Positions 51,581-64,000 of a DNA stretch of 64,000 nt are shown piece by piece. The number at the start of each line of letters is the position of its first letter. Position 1 is the stretch's first letter. A program made the translations under genes and the position numbers. This stretch comes from Latrodectus hesperus (Eukaryota > Arthropoda > Arachnida > Araneae > Theridiidae), in the NCBI GenBank assembly GCA_037975125.1, contig CM075862.1:60488779-60552778 (forward strand), in the 5' to 3' direction. The notes under the pieces were generated by a model that saw only the letters and a program-made list of their open reading frames with translations, had not been told where the DNA came from and searched no databases.

Positions 51581-53842
51581 CAGTAAGACCCCGCTTAACG
51601 CTGTTTCGTTTAGCGCTGTTTCGGTATAGCGCTCTTTTATTTCAACCCGGGGATTCCACGAAATCGCTCGCAGCATACGGGGATTCCACGAAATATTATG
51701 CAGCGATAGGTTTCAAATAAATATCCAAAAGAGTGTGCTTGTGTTTCTTGTTTGGTGCGGTATTGTACAGACATATTTTTATTATTGGAAACATTTGTTG
51801 ACATTATTGTAAGTAGGTATTAATTTACATATTTAATACTATATTACAGTGTCAAATATTTTGATCTTTAGTTTTTACTATGGGTGATAATGAAAAAAAA
51901 GAAAGCAACCAGGAAAAGCATTTCACTCAAAACTAAAATGGAAGTGATTAGAAGATTAGATTCTGGTGAACGTCAAACTCTAATTAGTGCTTCATTGAAT
52001 TTGCCAACTTCAACAATAAGGACCATCATGAAGAATAAAGAAAAAATACCGTCATTGGAAACTACAACTACGTCAAGCTCTGCAACTAGAATTACCCGTT
52101 CTAGAAATAATATCATTGAGGAAATGGAAAAACGACTGTCTACATGGATTGACGACGAAATTGACCGCAATATGCCATTAAGCCAATCTATCATAATGGA
52201 AAAAGCTAGAAGAATTTTTAATTACATTCAGGCTGAGACAATTGACACAAGTGAAACTTTTGTTGCTAGTCGAGGATAGTTTAATAGATTTAAACATCGA
52301 AATAACCTTCACAACATAAAGAATACATGAGAAGCAGCAAGTGGTGATACAAAAGCGGTGGCTGAATTTCCAGCGATATTAAAAAAAATAATTGAAGAAG
52401 GAAACTGTCCTCCAGAATTGGTTTTTAATGTTGAAGAAACAGGCTTGTTTTGGAAAAGAATGCCGAAGCGAACATTTCTATCCCATGAAGAGAAATGGGC
52501 ACCAGGATTTAAAGCTGCAAAAGATCGCTTAACCCTTCTACTATGTGTTAACGCAAGCGGAGATTTTAAATTAAAACCATTACTAATTTACCATTCCAAA
52601 AACCCCAGAGCGATGAAAGGCATATCTAAATCAACTTTACCTGTAATTTGGGAGTCCAATAAAAAATCATGGATAACTGCAAACATTTTCCAGGATTGGT
52701 TCACTGAACATTTCTGCCCGTCTGTTAAACGTTATTGCGAAATTAAAAAACTTGAACAAAAAGCACTTCTGTTAATTGATAATGCTCCAAGCCACCCAAC
52801 AAATTTATCAGACTTAACAATATGCATTCCAGTCGAAGTGGTTTTCTTGCCGCCTAACACAACTGCCTTAATTCAACCAATGGACCAAGGCGTTATATCA
52901 AATTTTAAGGCTCTTTATTTGCGGCGAACCTTTAAGCAAATGTTTGAAAAAACAGACGGAGAAGAGAACCAGTCCATAAGAGAATTTTGGAAAAACTACA
53001 ACATCGTGGATGCTGTAGAAAACATAGACCTTTCTTGGAATGAGGTAACAGAAAGATCTTTGAAAGGAGTATGGAAGAATATTTGGCCGGATTTAAGTAA
53101 GAGCGATGACGTTGGACACTCTGTCGATGTGGATGAAATAATGGAAGAGATAGTGAAATTAACGAAGCAAACCAGTTTTGAAGGGGTAAATGTGGAAGAT
53201 GTCGAAGAAATAATTCAAGAAGCAGCGGCTAGTCTTTCTAATAATGAGCTCAATGAATTAACTGAACAAGAAGAAAACAAAAATGTTGACAGCAGTGATT
53301 CAGAAGAAGAGCAAAAAGAACTTTCGATGGCGTTTGTAAAAAGGAGTTTGTCTACCATAACTGAAATAATGGATCAATTCATTGAAAATGATCCGAATTT
53401 TGACAGGAGCTCATAAGTAAGGCGTGGTGTTAGAGATGCTCTATCCGTTTATGAAGAAATTTTAAGAGAACAACGAAAAAGAAAAAGGCAAACAACATTA
53501 GATGGTTTTGTCACAAAAAGGCAGAACACTGAAAACGCGAAAGGCTAACTAAATATGACTGACTTAGAATTTTTTTTTTAAGAATATTCGTTTTGTTATT
53601 TATATTTTGTTTTTATTTTTGGAAGAAATAATAATGTGGTATTAGTTTGGGCTTTAAGAAATAAAAGTTTGGTTTTATTTTTATTAAAAACACATACTTT
53701 TTAAATTTAATACCTAACCAATTTCCTAGCCATCTTCCCCTAACCCCAATATTTACATGTAAAGATAGCCTCGTTTAGCGTTGTTTCGCTTTACTCTCTA
53801 CTTTGATGGAACGTATCCCCCGCGTTAAGCGGTGTCTTACTG
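51581..53842 (+). mobile_element. pogo/Tigger DNA transposon, copy B
   Basis: A 2,262-bp copy of the element at 37,820-40,088, closely similar along its length. The terminal inverted repeats match except for one substitution in the right end (GCGGTGTC instead of GCGGGGTC). It is flanked by TA at 51,579-51,580 and 53,843-53,844. The host sequence at both ends is AT-rich but not a long (TA)n tract. Confidence 0.95.
51880..53548 (+). pseudogene. Tigger transposase, copy B (several lesions)
   Basis: Same domain order as copy A. The original start (ATG at 51,880) is out of frame because two bases are missing near 51,892-51,898; an ATG at 51,890 is in the correct frame and could replace it. There are three in-frame nonsense changes relative to copy A: TGG to TAG at 52,277-52,279, GGA to TGA at 52,328-52,330 and AAA to TAA at 53,414-53,416. 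The first catalytic aspartate is changed (FNVEETG where copy A has FNVDETG). The A run that is short in copy A is intact here, so the two copies were inactivated independently. It cannot make a functional transposase. Confidence 0.93.
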
Positions 53843-56800
53843 TATTATAGTTTTAAGTTCAAGATTTCAGTTTATAGACTTTTTAGCATCTTATAATCAG
53901 ATATTAATTTCTTTTGATCAATAATCATTTTGCCCAACATTTTACCATTTTATATGAAATAGTACATAAAAAATTGAAGTAATTAACTTAACGAAACATG
54001 ACATTTTGTTCGAAATAATAAAAGTAGCGTTTTACTCAAACATTTAATTGTCTTATTAATATGCTAATGACTTTAAATGAAGGATATAATTCAAAATTAA
54101 AACATGAAATTTACTAAACTGACAACTATGGTTTGAAGGTTATATACATTGATTTTTCTAATTGTATTTTCTATATAAAAGCTATTAATCTAGCCTTAAC
54201 TAATTATCTCTCTGAGCATAACATTTATAATTTGCAAATATATCAGTAATAAATTTTTCCGTAATTTATTTAAAATTTGGTGACAATTAAGTTATAAATA
54301 GCAGGAAAAAGCATCGTTGCATCAATTGAAATATTTACAATAGAATCCTGAGTAAGAATAGAGATCCTTTTTGGATCTCTAATTGGATCACAAAATTGCA
54401 AATGCAATTATGTGTGACTCACTAAATGTTAATTCAAAAATAGTATTCAGTTAATAACAGTTGTTAATTTTATTCAATTTAGAATAATTAAGCCTGGTCA
54501 CATTTAAAAGCATTCCAAATACACATACTGTAGAAAATTAATTTATCTTTACATAATAGTGTAAAGAGTGTCTACTGTCATCCCAGCTAAACAACCCAGC
54601 TTTTTTCGCATCAGTAAATAAATTTAATGTTAATATTTCAGCTTTAATCCTTGTTATTTAATACGTGATAATTCTATGAAATAGTTAAATAATTATATGC
54701 ATTTATTTTATATAAAATAAAGAAACGTTATAAGATGATGTTTTAATTTTAAGTTTTTTTCGATATCTGTAAGCACTGCATATTTTTAAATATTTCCGTC
54801 ATAAACAATCTTCTAAAAATTTATTAATTAAATTTTGAAATTACATTTATAAGTTTCAGTTTCAGTATAAGAAAATAAACTAAAGTATTTTCATTAAATG
54901 ATATCATAAAAATAAGAAACAAATCAAACACTTATTTAAATATCTTTCAAAGAAAATATATTCAAACACTCTATGCATCAGAAATGATTGAAATTCATAA
55001 CAAATGCATTTCAAAATGCAGATATAATAAAAAATAAATTCCAACAACTTTGAATTTTAATTATTTCTATAGTTGAATTATGCATTTATTTCAAGATAAC
55101 ATTTAAAATATAATTGGAGTTCTTCCAAACACATTTGAATTAAATTATTGTTGATTCCTGTTATCAAAAAAATGCATCTTTAATAATCCGTTTGCACCTA
55201 TCTGCTTAGAAAATTTCACTATAAGATTGAACGTTATAATTATATTTAATATGAAATCTGTTTATTGTAATCTATATATTTTTTTCACTTTATATGTATG
55301 GTCTACTAAATCCAACTAAATCAAAAATAAAATTTACAATTTACAAAGCATCGTAAATTTACTTTTAGAGTATAGGTTTGTGAATATTTTTACTTTAAAT
55401 TTTAATTTGGCACTGAAATGTTTTTATTTAGTGATGTTAGCAGAAATTATGTTAGCTGACAGTGAACATAAAAACAAAAGCTGCTTATAAGAAAAATTAT
55501 TTTCGAAATTGTAATATGCAATCTATTTAATTCTTTATTTATTATCAAATTTTAAGGCTCTAAAAGTTTTGTTATTTTGTCTGCAAAATGGATTGTTAAA
55601 GTGAGAGTAAAGCATTTTTTTCTTATTTAGTGATAAAAAATTCAATTTATATACTTAATTTTTAAAATTATTTTAAATATACTTATTGTATAAAAGTATT
55701 TTAAGTTAAAATCAAAAATAGTTTTATTTCAAAAGGGTGTTTCAAAAAGGGTTTATGTCTCGCAAATACAAATTATTTTGTTAAAATATTTTTATCATTA
55801 AAATGTTTATTAAAAATCTAATTTCCCACTCAAACTCTAAATGTTTCCTAATTATTTTATGTACATTAATGTACTTCTAATTTAGCATAGTTCAATATCG
55901 AAAGTAAAAAATGAAATTAATAAATTAATTACATTAAAGAATATATTTAATGATTTTTCATGGGATTAAAATCAAGGGTATTTTTGATTTACGTTTTTTA
56001 TCCCAATAAATAAGTATTACAAACTATCTTTATAAATGTATTTTAATTAGCATTAATTAATTTAGAACTGTGTTTATTTCATTAGTTCTTATATTAATGA
56101 AAACCTATATTTTTAATAATAACAGATATTTTCTGTTTCAATTATTATGGGGTATGTAAATATTTCAAATAAATGGAATCATGTATCGCAGATATACATT
56201 TATATAAGTTATCAAAAAGCATTTCAACTTTATTTAATAATAAATTGATATCATGAACAAGGATAAAAAAATCCATTTTTTTAGCACATAACTATCAAAG
56301 ATTTTACATTTAATATAATTCACAAATATTAAATTTACAATTATTTACTCTTTCAATTTAGTAAAAATTCATTCTCAAACACAAACAAATCGTATAAAAA
56401 ATTAATCGTATTTAAATGTAGCGTTAGTTATCAATTAAATATTTTTATGCTTTCCTATTCTATCTTTATTGATTACTTTCTGGATGTCATTGAATTCTTA
56501 ATGTTAATATAAATTGACTTTAAACAAAATTTATATCAATTTATAATCGTCAAAACTTTTCATGCTAATTTAATTAATAAAAACAGCAATTTGTATCCTC
56601 TAAATTACATATAATTTGACTGACATTATTTCATTATATAAAACTGCATGAATATAAAAATGTAAATAAATTTATTCAAAAACAGAGAGAGTTGCTATTA
56701 ATTAAAGAAAAATTAAGAAAAAACAATTTAATGTCCAATTTGTCAAATTTTCATCCAAATTCATTGATTTTATTTTTAATGGATGATTAAATTTTTCATT

Positions 56801-57040
56801 TAACTTCCTATTATTATATTATGTTATGAATTATTCCTGATGACTGTAAAGTCAATGTCACTTTTCTAAGTGATACACACATGTATACGATAAGTCTATA
56901 AATTCTAAGTTTTACACTGTTCTTCTTCTTTGATAAAAAAATCATGCATTGATTGAAGTCAAATTTGGAAAATAATTATTAATAATAATTTGGCATATTA
57001 TTAATAATAGAAAAAAGAAACAAACACATATATAAGCATA
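53843..57040. other. AT-rich stretch without recognisable gene
   Basis: Very AT-rich, with stops in all frames and no repeat family that I recognise. Confidence 0.55.
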
Positions 57041-58636
<1,596 letters not shown>

Positions 58637-59304
58637 TATATTATCTGTTACTATAATTATTTATTATAGTTACAGTAAATTGAATTAATGTGATACTGAA
58701 TTTCGCCAAAAAGTATCAAATTAATAAAAATATGTTTTCAAACTATCATATAAACTTTGTAGAGTTTAACTACAAATAAACTATCACATTTTCAAACTGT
58801 CGAATTTATGATTTTGCTGACTAATGGTTTGTTTTCTTACAAATATGAAAACGTTTAATACTTACGTTGCAATGATTTTGCCCTTTCTTATAGAATTGAA
58901 GGAAACACGGAACGGGAAAGCACGATCAAAAGTATTTTTCTTGAAAAACATTTTTACTTTTAATACTGAACTCAACTGCCAATTCTTTCATCTGGAACCA
59001 CAAAATATTAGGAAAACTTGACAGAGTTGACAAGTGATGCAAGAAAAAATATATTTATGCTTCATAGTATTTTAGTTCAGTATTTCATTTTTTTTTCTTC
59101 CCTTACAAAAATTCTTTAAACTTATTTTATTTACGAAAGATTTTTATACTAGTTTCATATAATCCTTACTATTATTCATTTTTATTCGTTGGAAAATATA
59201 AATGCCTTTCTTTTTTTATTTTCTAGGTATGGTCTTCATTTTTGTAAATAGTTTGACCAAAACTGCATTTTAGTTAATGACAATAAAATATTAATAGCTG
59301 GAAT
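58637..59304. other. AT-rich stretch without recognisable gene
   Basis: No feature recognised. Confidence 0.5.
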
Positions 59305-59503
59305 TGCTGATTTGTTTGTCCCTCAACGCGGGGTCATTTTTATCACACAAGGGCTAATTAGATGGATTAATGTAGTTTAATTTAGATTCTCGTTTAAAAT
59401 GGATTCCAAGCCACCAGAAATAGCCACACCCAAGGTTGAATTCGAACCTACGATCAGTTGAAGTAAAAGCAAGATCGCTAAATATTCTGCTATCAGCTGG
59501 GCA
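59305..59503 (-). mobile_element. tRNA-derived SINE, older copy of the family at 61.05 kb
   Basis: On the minus strand there is a degraded tRNA head (AGCTGATAGCAGAATATTTAGC..., B-box-like GGTTCGAATTC), then a body matching 61,050-61,236 (ACCTTGGGTGTGGC, GGATCC/GGAATCC, AGCC(C)TTGTGTG, GAGGGACAAACAAATCA). It has more differences than the other copy, so it is older. Confidence 0.65.
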
Positions 59504-60024
59504 AAAAAGTTGAAATGGTTAACACAAAAATTCACCATTTTTAAATTTAAAATTGAAATATTTGGCATACTATTAACAGAAAATCTCCAATCTTACTAAA
59601 AATCTATTTACTCCTACGGTTAAATATGATATGCAATTTCGATACAGAAGAAAATGTTAAAGGGAAGTGTCTAAAATAAAAATAATACAATATTTTACAT
59701 TTGAGCATACTTACATATAAATCCTTATACTTTTTCTTTTAGCCGTACTAATTTTATATTCAAGCACCAACATAATACACTGCTGGAAAATTGCTAAGGA
59801 CGGATCACAAATTGCAATTTAGCATAACATTAGGCAGGACTTAAGGCCTAGTAGGAGAAAATATAGTGGAGAAAAGTTCAGACATTAGAATAAAGAATAT
59901 TTATTGTTCTGAAAAGTACAAAATTTGTGAAGCATCTAAAAGAAAAAAAAATGTTCATTTGATGCTGCATAAGAAAAAATGGAACAATGCATCTAAAAGT
60001 CAGCAGGCACCTTGAAGAAAAGTA

Positions 60025-61258
60025 TCAGTACGGGATATGTCCACCGTGGAGTGTGATGCAACATTCCACACTTCGTATCATACTTTGCACAACATTATCC
60101 AGCATCTGTTGAGGCAATTTATCCCATTCATCTGGGAGTGCGCGGATGAGGGTGTTCTTGTTTGTTGGAGGATAATTTCGACCAGCAACTTGCCTCCCCA
60201 AAGCATCCCACACATTTTCAATGGGGTTTAGATCTGGAGAACGTGATAGCCATACGAGGCGTTGAATACCCTCGCTGTCTAGACAATCCTGAACAGCGAG
60301 TGTTCGATGACATGTTGCGTTGTCGCCCATAAAAACAAATTTATCACCGACAGCACCACGGAAAAGACGAACATGAGGAAGTAGAACTTCATTAATGTAT
60401 CGTTGGCCCGTCATAGACCCGTTTGCAACCACATGTAGGGGTGTGCGGCCATTGATCATGATGCCGGCCCACACCATGATACTGCATGTCGGGTATCGGT
60501 CCCTTTCCTGGATATTTTCTGGACGATAAGCAGTACCACTCTCGCGCCAGATCAGTTGGCGTCTACAATCCAATGACAGACTGAACCTTCTCTCATCTGA
60601 GAATAAGTACGTATTCCCAGTCCTGTTCAGTCCAATTACGATGCTCACGACACCATTGCAAACGGGCAGTACCGTGCTGTCTGGTCAATGGGACACACAC
60701 AACAGGTCTGCGGGCGTATAGTCTTCCTCTCCTCAAACGTCTAGCAACAGTTTTTCGGGAGATCTGCTTTCCTGAGGTAACAAGAAATTGATTTGCCACC
60801 TGCTGAACTGTGGTGCGCCTGTTCCTTTTTGCTGATAGGACGATATATCTGTCTTCTGCAGGCGTCGTACTTCTAACATGACCTCCCCCGTGACGCCTAC
60901 TACACATTCCAGTAGTTTTAAATGACTTCCACTGCCGTTAAACAACGCTGTGAGCGATGTCGAACTCCCTGGCAACATCTGTTATTTTTCGCCGTTCTTC
61001 GATCTTTCCAATAATTCGGCCACGCATAAAATCATCTAAGTAATGTCGGGTTGGTTGGTTGGTTGATTTCTTTGTCGCTCAACGGTAATTTTTTGCACAC
61101 GAAGGCTAATTAGACCGGGACTTATGGTTTAAAGTGGATCCCGAACCACTACAAACATCCATGCCCAAGGTGGGATTCGAACCCACGAACTGTTGAACCG
61201 AAGGCAAGAGCGCTAACCATTCGGCTGCCTGCTCGGCTAAGTAATGTCGGTAAGACAT
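60025..61258 (-). pseudogene. Tc1-like transposase (DD34E), with SINE, nonsense and frameshift
   Basis: Start at 61,256-61,258: MSYRHYL, which continues after the SINE (61,036-61,236) as DDFMRGRIIGKIEE. The N-terminal paired-like helix-turn-helix domain follows (VAREFDIAHSVV, VANQFLVTSG...TVARRLRR). The catalytic triad is the D of FSDE, the D of MGDNATCHR and the E of NPIENVWD, with 34 residues between the last two; the usual MDDN reads MGDN. The frame ends HGGHIPY at 60,025, a normal C-terminus. Lesions: a TAA at 60,938-60,940 and an extra T near 60,604 just before FSDE, which splits the gene into two frames. The closest remembered relatives are Tcb-type transposases. It is not functional. 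Confidence 0.92.
61050..61236 (-). mobile_element. tRNA-derived SINE inside the Tc1 transposase gene
   Basis: A 187-bp insertion flanked by a perfect 14-bp duplication CTAAGTAATGTCGG (61,036-61,049 and 61,237-61,250). On the minus strand the tRNA head reads GCCGAATGGTTAGCGCTCTT (A box) and GGTTCGAATCCCAC (B box); the tail is (AACC)n. The target site is the transposase codons RHYLD. Confidence 0.92.
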
Positions 61259-61512
61259 AACAAAAATTTCAAGTTCATCTATTAAATCTTTCCTGTTAAA
61301 CTTTGACTTGAAACAACAACTGTCCACACGCGTCAAAACCTTTAAAGCTCTTATGAACGCTATCACGTGATGAACAGACGTGGAAAAAATTTGCATACGC
61401 ATACTTCTTACTATTTCCCGCGCTTATCTAATTTTCCACATTTTGCTTCCTTTCATTTTGTGGTTGCTATGGATAATAGTGTTATCCATCCCTAGCAATT
61501 GTGTATAAAGTG

Positions 61513-62879
61513 TACTATTCCAAATACACTACAGTTATGGTATTCTTGAGAATGGAAATTATATATAATGTTAGTGGTAAATAGAAAACTTGATTGATTT
61601 TTTTTTATCAAGTTAAAAATCTTATGTAATTTTTAAATTAAAAAATAATTTGTTGTTTATTTCCATTTGGTGATATATACTTACATAAAATTTAGGCATA
61701 CTTACATAAAATTGAAACTTTTCTTAGCATATAAGTTAATTTCTTATGTCAGACGTTGAATGACGTTATTATAACATTGTGAAACTTGCTGCGCTAAATC
61801 AATATAAATGTTTTTTTTATCGATTTAAGTCCCATAGCTAAATACTGTGTGTATAATATAGACACTTCTACCCAGAATAAACAAGAAATACAATATTTAT
61901 ATTGAAAAGTGATAGAAATTGCTATTTTATGTACACACGCATGTCAAAAATACCCAAAATTTCCCTCTTAGTTTGATAGTGATTCAGATGCTAAGTGTTT
62001 CTGATTATCAGTGTCATTATTATGTTCATTTATTCTGATTAGTGCGAAATTGGGAAATAAACTTGTGAAATTAAGTCGTGGAAACTTAATTCAAAGAAAG
62101 TTTATAGAAATATAACAATATGCCTTATTTTGAGGAAAATGAATTTCATTTGAACCTCACATGAATAAAGAAATCCAATTTAAATTATCAATATGCTTTA
62201 TGCTTTGTTTTATCATGTTCTTTAACTTTATGAAACATATTAAATGAATGTATTTCTATAAGAATTATATATGATTTTCATAAAAAAACAATAAAAAATT
62301 CACAAGTTCATTTTCTAAGGAAAAGTAGGACATATATTATAAAAATGCAGTAAGGAGGGGATCAAATGTTATTGAATTAATACCAAATATTTTTTCTGTT
62401 TTTTTTTATTTTTCTTTCCTGAAAAAGTAAATAAGATAGTTTATTAACAAAGAAAACATTTTTGTAAATTTCCATTTCTAAAGAGGACAGAGATTTTCTC
62501 CGATTTCTCTGCAGAGAAGAAGTCAAACGTAAGAAACTGCAAATGTTTAAATATAAAGAATGGCATATGGATTAAATTGAAGTTTTTTTAAAAATATATT
62601 CTTGAAACGGTTATTCATTATCTTCAGAATATAAAACATGAAATAAAGTTAATACTAAAAATTAAGAAGATCATTCTTTGTTGATAATTGTATTTCTTTA
62701 GTAACTCAGAATAAATTTTCTTCCTCAGAGTAACTCAGAGAAAATTTTAATATATTTGTTAAAGTGTATTGAGTTGAAGATCAAAACCAAAATTCAAGTC
62801 AAAATTTGAAAGTAATTAGAGCTCCTCTAGTGACGAAGTTTAGTTGAACTAGCTCATGCTTTAATTCTATTGTGCCCTT
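61513..62879. other. AT-rich stretch without recognisable gene
   Basis: No feature recognised. Confidence 0.5.
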
Positions 62880-62985
62880 GAATATTTTATATAAATATAA
62901 TTGAACACTAAGAATACTTTATCTGAATATAACTAAGCACTGGGAATATTTTATATGAATATAATAGAGCACTATGAATATTTTG
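62880..62985. repeat. 32-bp minisatellite, 3.3 units
   Basis: Units start at 62,880, 62,912, 62,944 and 62,976 (partial), each of the form GAATAYTTTATMTRAATATA followed by A/T, then a GCACT or ACACT core. The spacing is exactly 32 bp. Confidence 0.9.
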
Positions 62986-64000
62986 TTAAGGAACTGCAAT
63001 AAATTGTAAACCACAAAAGCTGATTATTAGGAAACTTTTTGTGAATACCATTGGTATTCATTAGTTTAGTAGCCAGACGTTCCCACTGGTATCTCTAATT
63101 CAGTGAATTATTTTTCCAGAACAGTAGTTCCTGAAAAAATTGCAAATCAAAATTGATTGAGTTACTGAAAAACTAAATGAATTGTATTTAAATTGTCTTC
63201 AGAAAATTTATTTCTGAAAATTGTGAAAATTTTAAAATTCGATATTGATTGATTACTACTAATCTGAAGCTTTGCATGCATTTTATGATTTATCTGGTTT
63301 AGCTTGTGAATAGCTTATGAATCAGTTGAGTATATAAGGAGCATAAGTTAAAGAGAAGTACATTCCGTATAAAAACTGTGTTTTGGAGAATGTCTTGCAG
63401 TTGTAAAATTGATAGCGTGAAACATTCCTGTAAGACTATGTCTGTGGAAAATATGAATCCGCAGTAATCCACTTGGTTCTACCTGAGCGCTAGAGGGCGC
63501 TCGTTGCAACTTATATTTCTTATATAGTTTTTAGTCACTTTTGTTTTTGCTCGCTATTATAGAACTATGTTTCTCAGTTTGGGTTGATTTGATTGGTGAA
63601 AAGTATGTGTTATATTTCTTTTATGTTATTAAATATTTGTTACATTTTCAATTGCGTATTCATTTAGAGTATTTACGCAGTGTCTTCGCCGGAACATATT
63701 TAGTTTCTTAGTTTGCTTTTTTTCTCACTATCTGTTTAAACAGATTTTAGCTTAGGAATGAGAAGAGAATTCTAGATACATTCACTGAATGAATTATATT
63801 GGATTTACAATCAAGAACTGTAATCATTATATGTTCAAAATATGTTTTAGGAAGTCAAATTAATTTTAGGTATATGACAGGAAACACATACCTAATCCTT
63901 AAACTCCAACTAAACTACCTTTAAGATGTATTGATAAGGAACTTACTGATTTCTCTTGGGGGAAATATCCATTCTGGCTGAAGAATGGCAAAAATATTTT
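62986..64000. other. Unassigned end of window with possible regulatory patch
   Basis: AT-rich apart from about 63,300-63,520. A TATATAAGG at 63,331-63,339 could be a TATA box, with a CTCF-like motif 150 bp downstream. I see no coding exon before the end of the window. Confidence 0.35.
63487..63500 (+). promoter_or_regulatory. CTCF-like motif
   Basis: GCGCTAGAGGGCGC matches the remembered CTCF core CCRSYAGRKGGCRS at 13 of 14 positions. It sits in the only less AT-rich patch of the last 2.5 kb. It is a sequence match only, with no evidence of binding. Confidence 0.35.

Larger units (their letters stand above)
59778..61512 (-). mobile_element. Tc1-like DNA transposon interrupted by a SINE
   Basis: 1,735 bp including the 201-bp SINE plus duplication. 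Imperfect terminal inverted repeats: left CACTGCTGGAAAATTGCTAA and right (complement) CACTTTATACACAATTGCTA. TA dinucleotides flank both ends (59,776-59,777 and 61,513-61,514). It contains one transposase gene on the minus strand. Confidence 0.85.

Overview
This is eukaryotic DNA, strongly A+T-rich (roughly three quarters A+T by eye) and full of simple repeats. I see no intact host gene, no rRNA or functional tRNA gene and no CRISPR array. What can be identified is almost entirely transposable elements (TEs). The mixture is Ty3/Gypsy and BEL/Pao LTR elements, a jockey-like LINE with a C-terminal RNase H, a Penelope-like GIY-YIG relic, pogo/Tigger and Tc1 DNA transposons, and several tRNA-derived SINE families. 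Together with a Gag that carries a 'KAGQEEMK'-type coiled-coil repeat, this fits an arthropod, most likely a spider. That assignment rests on remembered family resemblance and was not searched.

Layout. 1-13.9 kb: AT-rich sequence with microsatellites, a (TG)84 tract at 11.49 kb and one weak exon candidate at 8.1 kb. 14.0-14.65 kb: decayed BEL/Pao gag followed by a tRNA-derived SINE. 15.64-21.88 kb: a young, nearly intact Ty3/Gypsy element on the minus strand (607-bp LTRs with about 4 differences), inserted in a (TA)n tract. Its gag-pol junction has a slippery heptamer with a predicted H-type pseudoknot. 23.6, 24.2 and 27.9 kb: three SINEs. 29.0-31.2 kb: two less AT-rich non-coding blocks that could be conserved regulatory elements. 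32.8-33.3 kb: a LINE 3' end with a fold-back hairpin. 34.2 kb: a Penelope-like relic. 35.82-37.64 kb: a compact 1.8-kb LTR element that retains only an RNase H reading frame. 37.82-40.09 and 51.58-53.84 kb: two closely similar Tigger transposons, each disabled by its own lesions. 41.8 and 43.1 kb: two more LINE 3' ends. 45.9 kb: a SINE. 47.6-48.1 kb: a 240-bp tandem duplication. 57.06-58.64 kb: a giant (TA)n array. 59.3 kb: an old SINE copy. 59.78-61.51 kb: a Tc1-like transposon whose transposase carries an in-frame SINE insertion. The last 2.5 kb hold a 32-bp minisatellite and a CTCF-like motif.

The genes do not form a pathway. The window is a layered record of TE insertion. Several elements sit inside TA-rich microsatellites or inside one another, which gives a relative order of events. 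I found no convincing new biological system. The observations most worth checking are the frameshift signal of the Gypsy element, the RNase H-only LTR element, the in-frame SINE inside the Tc1 transposase, and the one-strand interruptions of the long (TA)n array.
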